DNA of 64,000 bases from assembly GCF_000379065.1 (NCBI RefSeq), contig NZ_KB900614.1, positions 1,014,107 to 1,078,106 of the forward strand, given 5' to 3'. This DNA comes from Salinispora mooreana. Its GTDB lineage: Bacteria > Actinomycetota > Actinomycetes > Mycobacteriales > Micromonosporaceae. The position numbers were made by a program, and so were the translations under genes. Numbering within the stretch: the stretch's first letter is position 1; the number at the start of each line of letters is the position of its first letter. The notes beneath the pieces were generated by a model, which was given only the letters and a program-made list of their open reading frames with translations, was not told the DNA's origin and did no database searches. Positions 61,472 through 64,000 of the stretch are shown piece by piece.

Positions 61472-62230
61472 GTGGTGCTGCTCTCGCACGACATGGCGGG
61501 GACCGGTGACACGGTCGTCCTGCTGCATTCCTCGGTGTGTGACCGGCGGATGTGGGACCCGCAGTGGCAGTCGCTACTGGACGCCGGGTACCGCGTGGTG
61601 CGCTGTGACTTCCGGGGTTATGGGCAGACACCGGTGCCGGACGCACCGAACAACAATGCGGACGATGTACGTGAACTGCTGGACGCACTGGGCATCGAGC
61701 AGACGGCCGTCGTCGGCTCCTCCTACGGCGGCCGGGTGGCCCTGGAGTTCGCGGCCCGCTGGCCGAACCGGGTGAGCGCTCTGGCGCTGCTCTGCGCCGG
61801 CTCACCCCACCATGAGCCCACCGCGGAGCTGGACACCTTCGACGCCGAAGAGGAGGCTCTGGTCGACGCCGACGACCTGGACGGCGCGGTCGAGCTCAAC
61901 GTACGTACCTGGCTGGGACCGGACGCCGACGACGAGACGCGCGAGAAGGTACGGGGCATGCAGCGGCACGCCTACGACGTACAGCTCGCCGCGGAGGAGG
62001 AGTACGACCAACTGGAGGCGGACTGCGAGCTGTCGACGATCACGGCCCGCACCCTGATCGTCTCGGGCAAGCACGATCTGGACTACTTCCAGCAGGTCGC
62101 CATCGACCTGGCCGACCGCCTCTCCGACGCCCGGCACGTGCAACTGCCGTGGGGCGGGCACCTCCCGAGCCTTGAGCGCCCCGCCGAGACCGCGACGCTC
62201 CTCAAGGGCTTCCTGAACACGTCCTCCTGA
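61472..62230 (+). CDS. Alpha/beta hydrolase
   Basis: The protein has 252 residues from GTG 61472 (ggaagg about 10 bases upstream). Oxyanion-hole segment VVLLHSSVCDRRMWDPQW, nucleophile Ser84 in GSSYGG, an acid in SGKHDLDYF and the catalytic His in WGGHLPSLERP make a complete triad. The cap region is unusually acidic (DTFDAEEEALVDADDLDGA). It is close to 3-oxoadipate enol-lactonase or haloperoxidase-like hydrolases, but the substrate cannot be assigned. It may be co-transcribed with the micro-ORFs upstream (160 bp away). Confidence 0.88.
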   Translation: MVLLSHDMAGTGDTVVLLHSSVCDRRMWDPQWQSLLDAGYRVVRCDFRGYGQTPVPDAPNNNADDVRELLDALGIEQTAVVGSSYGGRVALEFAARWPNRVSALALLCAGSPHHEPTAELDTFDAEEEALVDADDLDGAVELNVRTWLGPDADDETREKVRGMQRHAYDVQLAAEEEYDQLEADCELSTITARTLIVSGKHDLDYFQQVAIDLADRLSDARHVQLPWGGHLPSLERPAETATLLKGFLNTSS

Positions 62231-62535
62231 CCCGATGCCTCGCTGGCCCACCTGATGCACGGGGCGAGGCGGGCGCGGGGCGACTCGCGCCGACCGGGCC
62301 GGCCGGGGTCGGTGGCCGGGTGGACATGCCGCCCTACCGCCGGCTTCCTGCCCGTCCGGTCGGCGGCTTTGTTCGGGCTGTCCGGGCAAAGTAGAGCCGC
62401 CATGGTGGTCATGCCGGCCGTCTTGGCAGCGGCGATAACCTCCTCCTCCCGGATCGATCCGCCGGGCTGCACCCCCTGATGCCAACCCCGAGGGTTTCGA
62501 TCCGCGGGGCACCCGACGGTCGAACTGCGAGGCCC
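62231..62535. other. Intergenic stretch carrying a purH fragment
   Basis: These 305 bp lie between the hydrolase and the ArsR gene. Apart from the purH-like segment (62401-62472), the rest is GC-rich without a gene. A short repeat, tttcgatc(t/c)gcggggc, appears twice near 62495-62510 and 62539-62555 at the ArsR stop. Confidence 0.55.
62401..62472 (-). pseudogene. Diverged copy of the purH 3' end
   Basis: On the minus strand it reads [20 protein letters not shown], against [20 protein letters not shown] in the true purH (63787-63854). Nucleotide identity is about 90 percent over 68 bases, with one 3-base insertion, then homology ends at the equivalent of the purH Met-Thr. It is too short to function. 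It sits on the far side of the ArsR/SDR cassette, in the same orientation as purH. Confidence 0.8.
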
Positions 62536-62937
62536 TCAGCTTTCGATCTGCGGGGCTCCAGGCTTTCGATCTGCGCGGGCCTCGGGTAGGCCACCGACGA
62601 CGCCAACGTGGCCGCCCACGTCGTCCCGATCGGCGGCGCCGAGGACGGCGCCCAGCAGCCCGGGGAAGCGGGCGTCGAGGTCACCGCCACGGAGCTCGAC
62701 GAAGCAGCGGGTGCCTTCCTGCCGGGTGCGGGTGATACCCGCATCGCGGAGCACGCGCAGGTGGTGGCTGAGGGTGGACTTGGCGACCGGCGCCCGAAGT
62801 TCGCCCCACCCGCGTTCGCGACCATCGGCGAGCACCCGTACCAGGCCGACCCGGATGGGGTCGTGGAGAGCCCCCAGCACGTCGATGAGGGAGATCTCGT
62901 CACGGTCGGGATGTCGTGCCGTCTTCATGGCGTTCAT
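62536..62937 (-). CDS. ArsR-family winged-helix regulator
   Basis: The protein has 133 residues from ATG 62937 (ATG 62928 also possible). The winged helix is evident: DVLGALHDPIRVGLVRVLAD, ELRAPVAKSTLSHHLRVLRDAGITRTRQEG, then the wing TRCFVELRGGDLDARFPGLL. The Cys pair of metal-sensing ArsR proteins is absent, so a small-molecule or redox cue is more likely. It diverges from an SDR gene, with an inverted repeat between. The C-terminal 20 residues look like random extension into the intergenic repeat. Confidence 0.9.
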   Translation of the reverse strand: MNAMKTARHPDRDEISLIDVLGALHDPIRVGLVRVLADGRERGWGELRAPVAKSTLSHHLRVLRDAGITRTRQEGTRCFVELRGGDLDARFPGLLGAVLGAADRDDVGGHVGVVGGLPEARADRKPGAPQIES

Positions 62938-62944
62938 GATACCT

Positions 62945-62971
62945 TGTTCGACGTTTCACGAACATCGAACA
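62945..62971. promoter_or_regulatory. Inverted repeat between arsR-type gene and SDR gene (probable operator)
   Basis: TGTTCGA (62945-62951) and TCGAACA (62965-62971) form a perfect 7-bp inverted repeat with a 13-base spacer. It lies 8-34 bp upstream of the regulator start and 12-38 bp upstream of the SDR start. ArsR proteins commonly bind such sites to repress both divergent genes. Confidence 0.6.
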
Positions 62972-62982
62972 TTGGAGTGACA

Positions 62983-63747
62983 GTGAACGCCAGACCCTGC
63001 ACCGATCTCACCGCACATGTCGTTGTCGTCACCGGCGCCGGATCCGGCATCGGCCGCGCCACAGCACACGCATTCGCCGGCGCGGGCGCACGGGTGCTGG
63101 GTGTCGGCCGCCGCAAGGATGCCCTTGCGGCGACCGCCGCCGGACACCCCACGATCGCCGTCCATCCGGCCGACCTGAACGACCCCGGAGCACCGCAGGA
63201 AGTGGTGGACGCCGCAGTCGACCGCTGGGGACAACTGGACGTCCTGGTCAACAACGCCGGCGCTACCAGGATCATGCCGTTGGCGCACACCACGGCCGCG
63301 GGCATCGCTGCCCTGTTCGACCTCAACGTCGTCGCGCCCAGCCTGCTGGCGCACGCGGCCCTACCACACCTGCGCCGGAACCGCGGATCGATCGTCAACG
63401 TCTCCAGCACCTACGGCCACCGGCCCCTGCCCGGCGCCGCCCACTACGCGGCCTCCAAAGCCGCCCTCGAACAGCTCACCCGGAGCTGGGCGGCAGAACT
63501 CGCGGCGGACGGCATTCGGGTCAACGCCCTGGCTCCCGGCCCGACCGAGAGCCAGGCATTGGCCGCCGCCGGACTCTCCGACCCGGCCATCGAAGAGATC
63601 AAGCGAGAAGAGGCCGTCCGCATCCCCCTCGGTCGCCGCGGTGACCCCGACGAGGTCGCCGCCTGGATCCTGCGTCTGGCCGACCCGGCCAGCACCTGGC
63701 TGACCGGGCAGGTCCTCACTGTCGACGGTGGGCTGGAGCTGACGTGA
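62983..63747 (+). CDS. Short-chain dehydrogenase/reductase
   Basis: The protein has 254 residues from GTG 62983 (ggag 5 bases upstream; GTG 62977 also in frame). It is a classical SDR: TGAGSGIG at 17-24, NNAG at 90-93, and the catalytic Ser141/142, Tyr155 and Lys159 (YAASK). APGPTES follows and the closing LTGQVLTVDGGLEL is typical of 3-oxoacyl-ACP reductase-like members. NADP preference is suggested by the GRRKD after strand 2. It is controlled, by position, by the divergent ArsR protein. It ends 6 bp from the convergent purH. Confidence 0.93.
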   Translation: MNARPCTDLTAHVVVVTGAGSGIGRATAHAFAGAGARVLGVGRRKDALAATAAGHPTIAVHPADLNDPGAPQEVVDAAVDRWGQLDVLVNNAGATRIMPLAHTTAAGIAALFDLNVVAPSLLAHAALPHLRRNRGSIVNVSSTYGHRPLPGAAHYAASKAALEQLTRSWAAELAADGIRVNALAPGPTESQALAAAGLSDPAIEEIKREEAVRIPLGRRGDPDEVAAWILRLADPASTWLTGQVLTVDGGLELT

Positions 63748-63753
63748 CCTCGG

Positions 63754-64000
63754 TCAGTGGAAGAAGTGCCGGGTGCCGGTGAGGTACATGGTCACGCCGG
63801 CCGCCTTGGCGGCGGCGATGACCTCCTCGTCCCGGATCGATCCGCCGGGCTGGACAATCGCCCGCACTCCGGCGTCGAAGAGGATCTTCGGACCGTCGGC
63901 GAACGGGAAGAACGCGTCGGAGGCGCACACCGCCCCCCGCGCCCGTTCGGCACCGGCCCGCTCCACCGCCAACCGGGCCGAGTCAACCCGGTTTACCTGC
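63754..64000 (-). CDS. purH: Bifunctional AICAR transformylase/IMP cyclohydrolase, C-terminal end (runs off the window)
   Basis: The last 81 codons of PurH are visible. They read [12 protein letters not shown], then [11 protein letters not shown] and [22 protein letters not shown], ending GTRHFFH at the stop 63754. These are the conserved C-terminal residues of the AICAR transformylase domain, which uses 10-formyl-THF for the penultimate step of IMP synthesis. The remainder of the gene lies upstream, beyond base 64000. Its 3' end is partly duplicated at 62401-62472. Confidence 0.95.
   Translation of the reverse strand, partial: QVNRVDSARLAVERAGAERARGAVCASDAFFPFADGPKILFDAGVRAIVQPGGSIRDEEVIAAAKAAGVTMYLTGTRHFFH

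Overview
The window is high-GC actinobacterial chromosome, most likely from the Micromonosporaceae (Salinispora or Micromonospora type). Reasons: mycothiol biosynthesis (mshB), the Sdh1-type succinate dehydrogenase operon, the succinylase branch of the diaminopimelate pathway with actinobacterial DapD, ECF42/DGPF signalling, XRE regulators with large helical C-terminal domains next to tiny CxxC proteins, frequent GTG starts and ATGA/GTGA overlaps. The species assignment is inference; I could not run a search.

Layout. 0-22.5 kb is conserved core: the 5' end of a UvrD-like helicase, two LOG-family genes in tandem, divergent dapE/dapD, a P-loop kinase and a SIMPL protein, tyrA-dapC-fdxA, a GNAT protein, mshB with a small membrane protein, an S9 peptidase, tldD/tldE, the sdh operon, a Nudix hydrolase, a degenerate pterin-dehydratase-like protein, a bacterial PH protein and a type I methionine aminopeptidase. 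The aminopeptidase diverges from a small HTH gene across a pair of palindromes. 22.8-35.1 kb is accessory and partly decayed. It holds a relatively AT-rich secreted DUF1254 gene, an XRE regulator, an ECF42 sigma gene with an internal deletion in region 4, a badly frameshifted penicillin acylase, a DUF418 gene truncated against an ISL3-type transposase remnant, and small one-helix membrane proteins.

35.2-53.1 kb returns to core functions: ychF, peptidase E, Ada-AlkA plus Ogt alkylation repair, a heterodimeric ABC exporter with one degenerate site, a four-gene ABC-2 operon, a DM13 protein, an APS kinase fused to an apparently inactive ATP-sulfurylase-like domain, then icd, mdh and folD with strong terminator hairpins. 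53.5-59.2 kb is a complete five-gene oligopeptide ABC importer. 59.4-62.2 kb holds an XRE regulator, a chain of overlapping micro-ORFs with CxxC or CG-WPC signatures, and an alpha/beta hydrolase. 62.5-63.7 kb is a divergent ArsR/SDR pair, lying between the true 3' end of purH (63.75 kb) and a diverged 70-bp copy of that same purH 3' end (62.4 kb). This suggests the cassette arrived or was rearranged at purH.

How the genes work together: dapD, dapC and dapE are three steps of meso-diaminopimelate/lysine synthesis. sdhCAB, icd and mdh are TCA-cycle enzymes. purH and folD are linked through one-carbon folate chemistry. The five opp genes form one importer. The strongest leads for novelty are the purH end-duplication, the ECF42 deletion, the CTGA-coupled dapC start, the paired GTAT-N4-ATAC operators at map/HTH, and the XRE plus micro-CxxC module. 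No CRISPR array, rRNA or complete tRNA gene was seen.
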